Of a DNA stretch of 64,000 nucleotides, positions 48,168-60,529 are shown one piece after another. Every line of letters begins with the position of its first letter. Position 1 is the stretch's first letter. This DNA is from Hemibagrus wyckioides (Eukaryota > Chordata > Actinopteri > Siluriformes > Bagridae). The notes beneath the pieces were generated by a model. That model was given only the letters and a program-made list of their open reading frames with translations, made no database searches and was not told the DNA's origin. The stretch covers positions 6,540,892 through 6,604,891 of the forward strand of contig NC_080734.1 of assembly GCF_019097595.1 (NCBI RefSeq), read 5' to 3'. Made by a program: the position numbers and the translations under genes.

Positions 48168-48347
48168 CAGGCATTTAGCAGACACCCTTATCCAGAGCAA
48201 CTAACAATATGTCTCATTTTATTCAACTGAGGGTTAAGGGCCTTGATCAGGGGCCCAGGAGCAGCAGCTTGGTAGACCTGGGATTCACACTCACAACCTT
48301 CCAATCTGTAGGCCAACACATTAACCACTGAGCTACCACATCCCACT
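48168..48347 (-). repeat. tRNA-derived SINE family B (clearest copy)
   Basis: On the minus strand the head reads GGGATGTGGTAGCTCAGTGG (box A), then GTGAGTGTGAATCCCAGG (box B). The plus-strand body has GGCATTTAGCAGACACCCTT, ATCCAGAGCAACTAAC and GGGTTAAGGGCCTTGATCAG. This matches a tRNA-headed SINE. Confidence 0.88.
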
Positions 48348-48709
48348 GAGATTTTTATTGTTATTATGTGCAACACATCTGCATCTGCTTTTTAGCTCAT
48401 TCTCTACTGTTGCTCATGTCAATATTTTTATTTCCTTAATATTATTTCTATTTCTTCATGCTCTTCATTCATTCAATTTTTAGTATAGTTATCATTTTTA
48501 AGATTGTAATTTAGTTTAGTTCATATATCTACATACTACTGTACTACAGCCAGATATTCCTTTGACTGCAAGTTGTATACTGTATATAACTATGTATGTG
48601 ACAAATAAAATCTTGATATAAAACATGAAAAAATTTTTATCTTGAATAAAAACAATCTAAAAAAAGTAAATTAAAGTGAATCTTAAATTAATCCGATTAT
48701 TAATAATTA

Positions 48710-49018
48710 ATCCATCCATCCATCCTATACTGCTTATCCTACAGGGTCACAGGGAACCTGAAGCCTATCCCAGGACACACTCTGGACAGGATGCCGGTCT
48801 ATTGCAAGGCACAACTACACACTACAGACAAATTAGAGATGCCAATCAGCCTACAACACATGTCTTTGGACTGGGGGAGGAAACCAGAGAACCCCAAGGA
48901 AACTCCCAAGGCATGGGGAGTCCATACAAACTCCACACACACATCAGAGGCAAGAATTGAACCTCCAACCCTGGAGTTGTGAGGCAATTGTGCTAGCCAC
49001 CAAGCCACCATGCACCCC
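48710..49018 (-). repeat. SINE-like repeat C (fullest copy)
   Basis: Minus strand: head GGTGGCTTGGTGGCTAGCAC and GTTGGAGGTTCAATTCTTGC (boxes A and B like), body CAGTCCAAAGACATGTGTTG and AGGCTGATTGGCATCTC, tail CCTGTAGGATAAGCAG with GGAT units. The tRNA-like head identifies the family as tRNA-derived. Confidence 0.83.
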
Positions 49019-50164
49019 TAAATATGACTATAATCCACTATAATGCACTTTATTAATGTGCTAATATGCTTAACGATGGACAATTCTCAAATAGGGAAGA
49101 GCAAAAGCATAACCTGAGATGATTATATGGTTCTGATTTACGTATAAGTCTTTTTATTTCAGAATTAATCAGACTGCAAGCTAGCTTAAATACAATTTCA
49201 TCTTTGGTTTACTGGTTATCCAGCGAGCAATGTCAAGTTGACGAAGCACTTAAGGAAACAGGGCTCTGGAGGAAACGTTCGGCCCATTCAGCTTTTCATT
49301 CCTCCCCTGGGAAAACTCTTTCCGAGAGGCTGAAGCATGGCAGGAAATCTGCACATGCCGCCAGTCGCTCCCTCATGCGCCCTTTCCAGCAATCTGTTTA
49401 ACCAGGCTCTTTCACCAAACACTGAATCTGTGTGGCAATAAAGTAAAAAAAAATAGATCTGTGGTCAATTCCCTTTGCTAGCATGTAGCAGCCGTGCTGC
49501 AATCTCTAAAGCACATCTCCTAATTGCCCACAGACCTGCCCCGGGGTGTATATCAAAGGCAGATCCAGGCATTTGAACATTTTTATGTGCTATTTGGTAG
49601 TTCTATTTTGCCAGTCTTCTGAGAATATGGTCCTTCTGGTACATTCTACTGCCTCGCCGAAAGCTGGATAAAGCCATGAAGGGATTAATGGTCCTCTAAT
49701 GTTATCTTAGTGATTTAACCATGCCAGAGTTCCAGACGCAGCATGCCCTTTGAAGGGAATATGCAAAGGCTGCATTTGTGAGGCAGGCTTAAAGGGAACA
49801 TGTCCTCTTTCCTCGTGAATCACAAGTGTCCACAATTTTCTCCATGATGAACAGGATGGAGTGGAATGACTGAGATAAGAATTCAGGAAGTTGATCCATA
49901 CATCATTATCCACTGTGTGCATCTGATAAAAACCACCTTTTAACGTTTTAACTGACAATTGAAATGATCTTTTAGTGCTTCCCGGCTGTGAGACAGCTGG
50001 ATTTAAAGTAGATTATTATATTGATTTTAAATGTGGGATAAAAGGTTACTTTAGGGACATTGAGGTTCAAATTGTTTTTTCTGTTCAGAACTATACAGCT
50101 AAAGTGTTTAAGAAAATGTTTATTTTTATTAAGGGTTAGAATGTACGAATTGTTTTTTTTATTA
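49019..50164. other. unique sequence, no gene recognised
   Basis: Short frames at 49204-49401 and 49707-49958 have no recognised motifs. No repeat is seen. Confidence 0.5.
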
Positions 50165-50166
50165 TT

Positions 50167-50505
50167 ATCGCTAAGGTGCTTTTCTGCTCACCGTGGTTAT
50201 TAAGACTGATTATATGAGTCAATATATCTTTCCTGGGAGTTTGATCAACAAGGTGTTTCTGCTTACAGACCCTCTGCTCACGGAATATGAAAATCCCAGG
50301 AGATGAGCAGTTTCTGAAAATCTTCAAAACCAGCCTATCTTGCACCAACAACCACACTACAGTTAATCACAGAGATCACAGTTTTCTTCACGTCTCCCTT
50401 GAACAGTAAGTGAAGTTAATAACCTGACATGAGTGTTCTTCGGTTTTGCATTGCACTGCTTCCACATGATTGGCTGAATAGATAACTCTAGACATGAGTG
50501 TATTT
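50167..50505 (-). mobile_element. interspersed repeat G fragment
   Basis: AGGTGCTTTTCTGCTCACCG, CAACAAGGTGTTTCTGC, AAAATCCCAGGAGATGAGCA, TTGCACCAACAACCACACTA and TTGCACTGCTTCCACATGAT: same order as 24.3-24.75 kb. The 3' end is degraded (ACATGAGTGTA). Confidence 0.65.
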
Positions 50506-51405
50506 CAGGTACTCTGTTTGTCTACAGCAAAACCATCTTGCTCATATTTTCATGCCTTTTGCACTTCCTCTCATTTCCCTGCTAGTCAAACAGGAAGAGA
50601 AGTAAATGAGTAAGGCATCTTTATATAGGGGAGGGAGACCTTGAAGGAGTTGTCTTCCTTTCACTGTAAATGACGTGCATGTGCCCCTCCTTTCCTTTCC
50701 ACTCTGACATCAGGACTGAAAGCCTCAGCTGAGTCCTGATGTCACTCAGTGGAGACAGAGTGTGGTTAGAAAATGTCAGGAAACAGGAGCAAGACGGGAA
50801 AAGACTTCTTTGTAATGTTTGGGTTAGGCCAAAGAGACTGAGCCATAAGTGAATCAGGGCACAGTAATAGGATATGAGGTAAAATGTCTGCACCGGATTA
50901 CATTCTGACTGATTATGTGCTGTGGACAGGGACAGGGGACGGAGACTGAGTGTACACTGTAACTAAGAGATCAGGGTTGTAATCAGGGTATAAAAAAAAT
51001 CCAAGGAGAATGTCTGTGTATAGTGTGACATTTTTCCTCAGACTGCTTTACAAATATATATACTGTATAATATTATTATAAACTATAAAAGAAATCAGGT
51101 TTTATTTGCATAAATGTGTAAGTAAAATAAGATATAGTACAAAATAGTACAATATATAAAAAGTAGGTGAAAACCATATTTAATGAATGTTATGTTCTTT
51201 ATTACTATAATTACATCAGACTGCAGATTACCTTTGTACACAAACTGAGTAGTAAATGCTATGTTCATGTTAAGCAGCATTTAGTCTTCAAAATGGCATC
51301 AAAATGTTTTACTTCCAAATTTTGTTAAACATTGTTTTTATTTAGAAATCATTTTATGTTAAAATACATAATACTTATAAACCATATTCAATGTAAAATA
51401 GACAA
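50506..51405. other. unique sequence, no gene recognised
   Basis: Nothing beyond AT-rich stretches at 51050-51170. Confidence 0.5.
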
Positions 51406-51407
51406 TC

Positions 51408-51667
51408 CATCTATTTACTGCAAATCCTACATGGTTAAGTAGTAAAGAGGCATGGGGATACCCTGGACGGGATGCCGGTCCATTGGAATGCACAATCACA
51501 CAATCTCACACACATACACACACACACACACACATACACACACTAGACATTTTAGAGATGCCAATCAGCACACAATGCCAGTCTTTGGAACGGAGGAAAA
51601 TGGAGAACCCAAAGGAAACCCTGGGAGAAAATGAGCCGGGAATCAAACCCCCGATCCTGGAGAATTG
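51408..51667 (-). repeat. SINE-like repeat C with internal (CA)n
   Basis: CTGGACGGGATGCCGGTCCA, a CA/TACA tract at 51507-51543, then TTTTAGAGATGCCAATCAGC, GGAAACCCTGGGAG and CGGGAATCAAACCCCCGATC. Confidence 0.75.
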
Positions 51668-52730
51668 ATTCCTTTTACTTACACAATATGATTTAAATGT
51701 TATAAATTAAAAACAATGAACAATAAGCTGTGAGCAATAAGCTCAAAGGCTAAAGATTGAAGGCATTTTTCAGCCCAGAATACGAGAAGTTGAGGAAAGT
51801 GAATCACAGGAGACCCAATAAACCTTTCATTTCCTTTACAACTGCCACAACAATCATCTGAGTGATGCATGAGACCTCTCAGACTGTAAACAATTTTTTT
51901 TTTTCTTTCTCCATTTTCTAAACCTCATAGGCTTAAAAGATTCCTATGGTGTTGCTAATAACTTTGTTATTCACGCGGCACAGGGCTGCTGATTTTTCTC
52001 CTTATGAGATGACTAAGCTGAGCTGAACACCAGCATGTGCATGAGCAGTGGAACGCTTCGAGGAGCAGCTACATGTGGGTCTAAGAGACTGCCCCCTAAT
52101 GGTAGCACAAAATAAAAAATAAAAATCAGTGAAATAAAGTGCACTGCTCACTAGAGGTAGGTTAGAGATTGTAAAGAAAAAAAAGGCTAGTGGTAATATA
52201 TATGTATAATATATGTACAATATAGTATGATTTTTGACAGTATGTAGTATAGGGGATGTTAGAGGTTGATTTATAATTAAGCATTGAAATGATAATGGAA
52301 GGTCAAAACCAATCAGTACCTGTGTTTCTATTATAATGCCATTATTTTTAAGTTTTATAATTATTGTGAATATACACAGGAACAGACTCACTAAAAGAAT
52401 CTGTGATTACTATCATTAAAAGTGTTTTAATTCCAGTGTAATTCTTCTAAATAGAAAGAGGAGTAAAGAGCTGTGTTGACGATTTTCAAGCACTTTTGTT
52501 CAAACCACGCTAAATTTGTCCCTTTGTGTATTATGTACTGTTGATTGCTTAAGTGGTTTTCACACTGTGTACATTTGCTGTGGTCCGAATCCAAGTGTGA
52601 ATGTTTCCCTGTGTTCCTGCAACGTTGTTCTGGTTTCAGACTCGCTTGATTTCATTGAACCCACGGTGCATTTGCCTTTATCTTACATCATCACAAACCT
52701 GCATGGAGAGAACAACCCTATTGACTCACA

Positions 52731-52768
<38 letters not shown>

Positions 52769-52925
52769 CCTCTACGTCTAACTTCTACTGCTACCTATAT
52801 TGTTCCCCTGCCTCTCATTCTACACGTGTGTTGTGGAAACTAATGATGTCATTGGCTAAAACACTTATGCGGGATACTGTAATTCCCGAGTACAAGTTGC
52901 ATTCCCATTCACAGGAATTTTAATA
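51668..52925. other. unique sequence with (AT)n
   Basis: (AT)n at 52735-52768. The open frame 52516-52923 crosses the microsatellite and is not convincing. No gene is called. Confidence 0.5.
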
Positions 52926-52929
52926 CACT

Positions 52930-53070
52930 TCTAGTGGCTGAAGTGATTACGGCTCTGGAGGCCCTTAACCCTCTCTGCTGCACGGTTCTGCATCATGGCT
53001 GACCCTGCGCTCTGACCCCTAACTTCCAAAGCTGAGATATGTGCAGAAAGAATGTGCTGCGCTTCCTGGT
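52930..53070 (+). repeat. SINE family A fragment
   Basis: AGTGGCTGAAGTGATTACGG, GGCCCTTAACCCTCTCTGCT, ATCATGGCTGACCCTGCGCT and GCAGAAAGAATGTGCTG. The centre is deleted. Confidence 0.7.
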
Positions 53071-54066
53071 CCAGGTGACATCTTTTACATTACCAGTTTT
53101 TCATGCAAAGTGTGCTCTGTTTCAGACTAAACTTCCAGTATGAAAGCTCCCTTAGTCTAAAAACAATAATCGAGTTTCATATTTCACATGCGCTGATCCA
53201 CTGTATCATGAACAATGAGTTATTGATATATTAGAAAACCAGGATTAAATTAATTACCCCAGTGAACAAGAAATCTACAAGACATTTCACTTGTAATCAC
53301 TTGACTGATAGGATGCATGAATCTACAGTCTGGGTTAGGAAGAAATCAGCCCCAGTCTTCAAGCCAACTTCATACCATTATTCATATTCGTACAACAGGT
53401 GGGGCTGTTATTCTTGATTCTGATACAAAAAAGTCAGAAACAATAAACTTTAAGACTTTTTATTTACAGCAAACAATACCATACCAGAAGATTTTAGGTA
53501 TTTATTATTGGAAAAAGAGGAAGTACTCTGTTAGTCCAATTATACCAGCTGTTCTTGCTAATATTTAAACTCATAATCAAGCCAAATGTATTTGACATAA
53601 AGCATTCCTGACACATCTCAGAAAATCTTCACGTCCGTGCAAAGTCCTGGATCCATCTGGATGTAATATTCTCATTACATGTGCGGAGCATCAAATCAAA
53701 TCTTTCGGTAACTGAGCTAATTGAAGTGGGATGACTACAATGTGCTGAGGTCCACTAACACCTTTAATGTCTTACATCCTGCTCTGAATTACTCACACAG
53801 ATCACTGGGCTGCTTGTGAGTACAAGGTTGAGAAGAATTTCAAACGTAAAAACTTCTTATCTGCTTATCTTCATGCCATTCCAAATTTGAGCTCAACGGA
53901 TGGTACAAATGATAGATATAAAAAGAGATGGCATTTGGTCTAATGATGTGGGAATGAAGCTCCTTTTGGTGAGCATGCCTTACAGATGGAATACCTTAGT
54001 GATTCATTTAATAAACAGAAAGGACAGCTTTTGTCATCCTACCTCATTTAGGCAATTAAGCAAGGG
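53071..54066. other. unique sequence, no gene recognised
   Basis: Short frames only. Confidence 0.5.
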
Positions 54067-54067
54067 G

Positions 54068-54265
54068 TCAGACTTTGGGTTTCTGATCAGAAGGTAGATG
54101 GTGTAGACCCCACTGCATAGCTGCTGCTGTTGGGCCCTTCGGCAAGTCTCTTAACCCTCTCTGCTCCAAGGGCCCTGTATCATGGCTGACCCCATATTCT
54201 AAAGCTGGAATATGTGAAGAGAAGTATTTCATCATGCAGTAATGTATATGTGACAAATAAAGGCT
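54068..54265 (+). repeat. tRNA-derived SINE family A
   Basis: GGGTTTCTGATCAGAAGGTA, GCTGTTGGGCCCTTCGGCAA, CTTAACCCTCTCTGCTCC, ATCATGGCTGACCCC and AGTAATGTATATGTGACAAA with an ATAAA tail. Confidence 0.83.
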
Positions 54266-54349
54266 CCTTCTTTTTAATCTAAAAATAACCAAACTCCAAT
54301 GGAGCACTTTCATTCAATCTTTCAACTCATTTTCATTCTTTTTTTTCTG

Positions 54350-54570
54350 CTCAGGGACATGATGAATCTGGAGCCTATACCTGAAACACAGGGAGTATGG
54401 TTGAACTACACCCTGGATGCTATGCCAGCTCATTGCAGGACACCGAGATCATTTATACCTAGGGGCAATTTAGTGCAGCAACCAATCCACTTCCCGTAAT
54501 ATTTTTGTAGGAGGAAACAGGAGAACCTGGAAGAAACCCGCACAAACACAAGGAGAACATGTGAAGGTTT
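54350..54570 (-). repeat. SINE-like repeat C fragment
   Basis: GAATCTGGAGCCTATACCTG, CTACACCCTGGATGCTATGC, AGGAGGAAACAGGAGAACCT and CACAAGGAGAACATGTG. Matches the body of the 48.7 kb copy, quite diverged. Confidence 0.65.
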
Positions 54571-55620
54571 ACACCTGGGCGATGGTGTATTTTCTATCAT
54601 ATAACGATGTCTGTGGAAGTAGGAGGCATTTTGTGGGGGCTGTAGTTTGCTGATTAGTGATGAGTGAGGGGGAAAAAATAAACAGATAATATAATTAATT
54701 TAGTTTACATTGCATTTATTGATGATCTGAGAAAATAAATAGATTTGTATTAGAGATAAATACAAATAAAGTAAAATAAATTAAAACATGTCTAATATTA
54801 AAAATGTCTTCTAATATCTTGAACTTTTTGTTCGATATTTCTAATGTTCTGTAAAGCTGCTTTGAGACAATGTCCACTGGTAAAAGTGCTATACAAATAA
54901 AATTGAATTGAAATGAATTGAATTCACTGTGGTCTCAGTGTCAGTGATGCCAGCAGGAGTAATAAACTCACTCGCCAAAGCCACTGAACAAACTGCTCTC
55001 CACCGTGGACAATCCATCCCACTTCCTATCTATCTATCAAAGGTCTATTTACCTCATGTGGCTCATAATGTTCGTTAAATACAGTGAGTGTCTATTAAAG
55101 CTTATACGTAATCCCAGTGAAATGAGAAGTGAGGTTTTGTCGGTAAAGGTTAAAATACAACCAAAACACAAGGAGTCAGATCTTTTCTGTGGCTTAATCT
55201 ATGCTTGGGGTTAAATGGTGGATTTTACAAGGATCTCAGGTAAGAAATGTACATGTCATCTGTGGTGAAATAAACATACATCCAAAACATTAAACATGTA
55301 CCAGTACACTGCTGGTCCATTCCAATGGTGTAATAGAAATCAACTTATTGGACCTTTTCAATCAGTAAAAACAAATTAATTCTTTTAGTGCCACAAGTCA
55401 TACATATAGTCAGTGATATAAAATGAGTCAGGTCTTGTGTTTTTCTCTCTGTTGGATAACCTTACACAGAATTTTAGTGTTTGAAGATAACGCCTTCAGC
55501 TTTTAGATCATCATGAACAAGTACTTGGGGCATCTCAGAGAGTGGAAATGGGTTTGATATCACCATTTACTTTGAAGATAGAAACATTTTGGTGAAAAAA
55601 ATATATATATTTTAGGGGTT
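54571..55620. other. unique AT-rich sequence
   Basis: No recognised feature. Confidence 0.45.
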
Positions 55621-55639
55621 TTTGGAACTTGTCTATGAA

Positions 55640-56650
55640 TATATTGCCCCTAATAGGCTAGGAAAAAACAGAAATACTTATAAAACACTACAAATTCAGC
55701 CTGTCAGTGCTCAGACCGTACGCCACACACTGCATCAAATTGGTCTGCATGGCTGTCGTCCCAGAAGGAAGCCTCTACTAAAGATGATGCACAAGAAAGC
55801 CCGCATACAGTTTGCTGAAGACAAGCAGACTAAGGACATGGATTACTGGAACCATGTCCTGTGGTCCAATGAGACCAAGATAAACTTACTTGGTTCAGAT
55901 GGTGTCAAACGTGTGTGGCTGCAACCAGGTGAGGAGTACAAAGACAAGCGTGTCATGATGGTGGGTGTGTCATGGTCTGGGCCTGCATGAGTGCTGCCGG
56001 CACTGGGGAGCTACAGTTCATTGAGGGAACCATGAATGCCAACATGTACTGTGACATACTGAAGCAGAGCATGATCTCCTCCCTTCGGAGACTGGGCCGC
56101 AGGGCAGTATTCCAACATGATAACAACCCCAAACACACCTCCAAGACGACCACTGCCTTGCTAAAGAAGCTGAGGGTAAAGGTGATGGACTAGCCAAGCA
56201 TGTCTCCAGACCTAAACCCCTGAGCATCTGTGGGGCATCCTCAAACGGAAGGTGGGGGAGCGCAAGGTCTCTAACATCCACCAGCTCTGTGATGTCATCA
56301 TGGAGGTGTGGAAGAGGACTCCAGTGGCAACCTGTGAAGCTCTGGTGAGCTCCATGCCCAAGAGGGTTAAGGCAGTGCTGGAAAATAATGGTGGCCACAC
56401 AAAATATTGACACTGTGGGCCCAATTTGGACATTTCCACTTAGGGGTGTATTCACTTTTGTTGCCAACTGTTTAGACATTAATGGCTGTGTGTTGAGTTA
56501 TTTTGAGGGGACGGCAAATTTACACTGTTATACAGGCTGTACACTCACATTACATTGTAGCAGTGTCATTTCTTCAGTGTTGTCACATGAAAAGATATAA
56601 TAAAATATTTACAAAAATTTGAGGGGGGTACTCACTTTTGTGAGATACTG
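55640..56650 (+). mobile_element. Tc1-like transposon family E, 5'-truncated
   Basis: Only the right TIR is present (GGGGTACTCACTTTTGTGAG at about 56626, ending at 56650 with TA after it). The left TIR and the transposase N-terminus are missing; Tc1 similarity starts between about 55640 and 55690. Confidence 0.85.
55690..56410 (+). pseudogene. Tc1-E transposase C-terminal part, broken
   Basis: From [20 protein letters not shown] the frame reads [20 protein letters not shown] and a first catalytic block with N for D ([12 protein letters not shown]). After VMMVG a frame change follows. The next frame gives [20 protein letters not shown] and AVFQHDNNPKHTSK, with the second aspartate kept. A TAG replaces the tryptophan of DWPS, and a small deletion at NP(I)EH destroys the third catalytic block. 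The end (GGH.KY, stop at 56410) is still readable. Inactive. Confidence 0.9.
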
Positions 56651-56814
56651 TATGTATCAGAATAACTTTATTGCAAGTTGCTGTGGCTGAACTCAATAAA
56701 AAGAGAAGAAAAACTAGGTTTCAACAAAATATTTTCTATTCCTGGAAGTAATATACTTTGACATCTGTACTTTTAAAAAAGATACACAGATTTCACCAAA
56801 ACGACGTGGAAATA

Positions 56815-57052
56815 TTATTATTCAGGAATCCCAGCAGTTTGTGAAATATTCAAACCAGCCCTTCTGGCTCCAACAACTCAGTGAGATCCCATTTTTTTCA
56901 TGATTTTGATGTTTTTATGTGAACATGAAGTCTGTATCTTGACCTGCATCTGCATGAGTTCATGCAGTTCTGCTTCCACATAACTGGATAATTGGAAAAT
57001 TATATGAATGACCAGGTCTACAGGTATTCCTAATAAAGTTGGCGGTGAGTGT
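56815..57052 (-). mobile_element. interspersed repeat G fragment
   Basis: AGGAATCCCAGCAGTTTGTG, CAAACCAGCCCTTCTGGC, TGACCTGCATCTGCATGAGT and ATTCCTAATAAAGTTGGCGG with a TGAGTGTA end. Confidence 0.7.
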
Positions 57053-57083
57053 ATTACAGTTTAGTAAAGTCTATAATTTTCAC

Positions 57084-57085
<2 letters not shown>

Positions 57086-57164
<79 letters not shown>
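57086..57164. repeat. (TCTA)n microsatellite
   Basis: About twenty uninterrupted TCTA units; likely polymorphic. Confidence 0.98.
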
Positions 57165-57504
57165 AAAAAATTTTAAAAGGATTTTCCCATGCTGCCACAT
57201 ATTTGTCTACAAGCAGTTCACATTAATGGGATGATTTATAAATATCATCAGCGCTGCCTTCAAATCATTACAGATTAGATTATTACAAATACGCTCGCTG
57301 TGATGCTACATCAAACATATTCATTATTAGCTCTTTATTTTGTTAAGAGTTTCTGCTGGTCTCATATTTAACTGACTGTATTGCAGCCTTGCAGTCAAGT
57401 GGAGATCTTGAGCACATTACACCCCTTACTGAAGCACTCACTTTACTCTGAGTCAATAAACAAGGCGCACTGCTGACCCTCAAACAGCCAGTTTGGGGAA
57501 AGGG

Positions 57505-57595
57505 AGAGACGTCACAGGCGCACATGGCGCGATCTGCTATAAAGGCCTCAAAGGCACGGCACCACTGGCTCAGTCACACCAGCTGAAAACATGGG
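57505..57595 (+). promoter_or_regulatory. promoter-like region (weak)
   Basis: A TATAAA at 57538-57543 stands in a GC-richer context. A CRE-like GACGTCAC lies at 57508-57515, and a MARE-half-like TGCTGACCCTCA further up at about 57471. An ATG follows at 57591, giving only a short frame (MGVVFVFTRQ and about 9 more codons) that could be a small first exon or chance. There is no downstream gene I recognise. Confidence 0.25.
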
Positions 57596-57729
57596 AGTCG
57601 TGTTTGTTTTCACTCGACAGGAGAGGAAGAGGGAGAGGTCAGCGCTCTAGTTCACTGCCACGCAACACACCAGATGTTTGCACTTCTAGCTCCAAGTTCT
57701 GGAACTGCATCGACGGGACCCTCCACTAA

Positions 57730-60529
57730 TAGGTCGCTAATAGCCAAACTGTTTAGGGGAACACATCACAGCATATGCTGATAAAGCACAGTTAGATCAT
57801 TCTGCACTTCCTGTTTGCACGTGCTCAGACAGAGAACACGCTCGGCTTGGCTCGTGATTACGACGAGCCCTTCTTTCATGTCTCTTTTTATTTCGCTGGC
57901 TTTTTGATCTGCAGATGAGGAATGACTGGCTTGTCTTCTTTCTTTCTCCCCATTTGCGTGCATGTAATTGCTTTAATTCATAGACCATCTGATCATCCTT
58001 TCGTGAGATGCACTCTCGAACGTGATAGGAGAAGAAAAAAAATAAGAGGGATTTTTTTCTTTTGCCTGAAGTTATTAGAAAACACATGGTGTGAACGGGA
58101 CAGAAAAGTTTTCCGACAACAAGCCGTTCTCTCACTTTATTCACGTCACTGATGCAAATTATGCTCTTTTGTTCCCCAGCCGTTCTAACAAATAATCTAT
58201 CAGTCAATCAAACCATCAATAAACTTCCCGTAAAAAATGTCTGGCTGTGTTTATTTAGCCACAATATGCTGTATTTCCTGCATCCCCAAGCACCAAAATA
58301 ACATAATTATCTTGCAGACAGCAAGTTTTTAAATGAATGGATGCTTAATTCGCACACGCTGGTGCACAGCCAAGCCTGGAGTTTCATTGAGCACTCTGTA
58401 AACGTAAGAAAACCACCAGAAACAATCCATAACCATTCATGGTGGCTGGTCAACATCACACTGTTCAATTAGCCCGTCAGTACAAGTGGAAAACACGCTC
58501 GCTCTCGACAGCCAGAGCTCGGCAGACAGCTGCGGCTTCGAGCTGAAGGTTGAGAGCAATGAGGCCATCTTGCGTGTCTCCACCTCGAGTGTGAATACGG
58601 GCGGAGACGTGGCTCCTGTGTTTTGCGTGTGTTCCGCTAAGACGGATGTTCTAACCTCTGTTTCGCCTCAGTGTTAAGCAGCTCGCCTACTCGAGGAGCG
58701 TGTAATTGCTATAATTCCTTCCCTCACCGAGATGCAGGACCGATTTAGCCATAACGTGCAACGCTTGGGCTAGATGTTGCGCTCGGTTCCAAGCATCAGG
58801 AACAGATCGCAGTGTGACTTCGCAAAAAAAAGCGTCATCTTTGGAAAAAAAAAAAAAGCTTGCATGAGAACAGCTGGGAAGGGCAGGCCTACCTTCTCAG
58901 CGGCCGTGCACACGTAAACATTTACATATTTTTTCTGTACGAAAACACAGCTAGGAAAATAAACAGCACAATTGCACTTCACAGAGCATTGCGTCTGGGC
59001 TCCAGTGCAGATTCATCCCAGTTGCCCGGGTGGTAAAAACAGGGGAAAGGGAGGGCAGTCTGTCTGGGTCTGCTCCTGCAAGGCGTTCACCGCCCCGACC
59101 ACCAAACAGCAGGTGTCTAAACACACAATTGTCTGTGTAATCAAACTTAACATGTTGTCCTGGCACTGAAACGACGTCTCAACCGAACTATCCAATAAAG
59201 CGTTGAATTTCAAATCTGAAAATTTCTAAAACAACATTCCTGAAAATTTAACAAAGCGGTTCTCAAGCTTTGTGGCTTCCAGCTTCAAAGTGTCACTTAA
59301 ACATCGCGAAAGGAAACAAAGAACACAAGGTGCGTGAGAGAAACAGTAAACTATGCCGTCTGAAACAATTAGAGCCTCGTGCCTGTAATCAAACCACAAA
59401 TGCAAATGATAACATTACTGGGTGTGTTTCTGAAGCAAATCATTTCTGCATTACAGGCACCAGCGTCATTTCTCTAATGCTTTTCTCAAACGCCGGCCTC
59501 CACCTTGCATGCTTTAATTCTTCCACTAGGCCGTGAGTGCTGCCTCCTACACCCAACATCTGTATAACACATGACAATGCAAAGTATTTCAGCACCTCCG
59601 ATATCACCACGTCTTTTAGGAGGCAAGAGAAAACACGCTCTGAAAAATCTGTTCTGGAGGAAGAATGTCTGGACCTGAACTTTGTGCTGTTTTGCATCAG
59701 ACTGCGTGCAGCATATTTAGCAAGACTGAAAAGGTTACCAAGTCTGCCGATGTCAAATTTTTTTCAACTCACACCAGGATATTTAGTGTGATATAAGTAC
59801 ACCATGCCAGGTGCTGGAAAAAAATAAATGTTTGGTCGGGTTTGTTTCATCTCAAAAAAAAAAAAAGATGAGCTTTGATTCTCATCTCGTCTCCATAAAG
59901 CAAAGAGAGAGTTCTCGTTCTCTGATCTAAACTTAGCCCAAGAATGCCTAGCATGAAGGTGAGAGATGTTTGGCCCTTGGTGTGATGTGTGGTTATGTGC
60001 CATGGAGAAGAGAAGCCTGGATGAAATGAGGCCATCTCTACTGCTGTTGTGTTACTGAAACCCAGGGTTTAGTTTATTGGAAAATTTTATAATAAAGGCT
60101 TTAATCCAGCTATGTTCAGTGGCATGTAAGGAATAAAAATATGCTGTTATAGAATAAAATGGTGATAGGTGGTTGTCACGTGGCTTTGTGATACTTTTAC
60201 GACCTAAAATTGTCTATTTTCCTATCCCAGCACATCCTTATGTGTCCCTTCAGAGCACAGCAATTTGCCAACAATTATATTTTGTAATAATTGAATAAGG
60301 ACATGGCGTACTGTTTATCCGTTTATTGGTGCATTTAATCTTCTTGAAAGTCTGCACAAAAAAGTGCATTGCCAAGAAGTCAGAAAAATTTACATTTTTC
60401 GCAAGTTTTGGGAACACAGTGTGCTAAATTGGAAAATATTCGAATCCGTGCCTGTAACAACAGGCCCCATTCAGTTAAATTGCTTCTACTGAGATTATTA
60501 TGCAATTACTATGAACTTTCTTAACTTAT
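57730..60529. other. unique, somewhat GC-richer sequence, no gene recognised
   Basis: Multiple overlapping short frames on both strands, none with known motifs. The 58440-58690 part has an open frame with many CpG-containing codons, but I cannot support a gene. Confidence 0.45.

Noticed and set aside
52516..52923. 135-codon frame
   Set aside because: Includes the (AT)n microsatellite and has no motif; low-complexity frame.
57086..57164. CRISPR-like regular repeat
   Set aside because: Plain tetranucleotide microsatellite in a eukaryotic genome; no spacers.
57591..57650. First exon of a crystallin-like gene after the TATA box
   Set aside because: The short leader and MARE-like word were suggestive, but there is no GT after an MGK-type start and no following exon was found.
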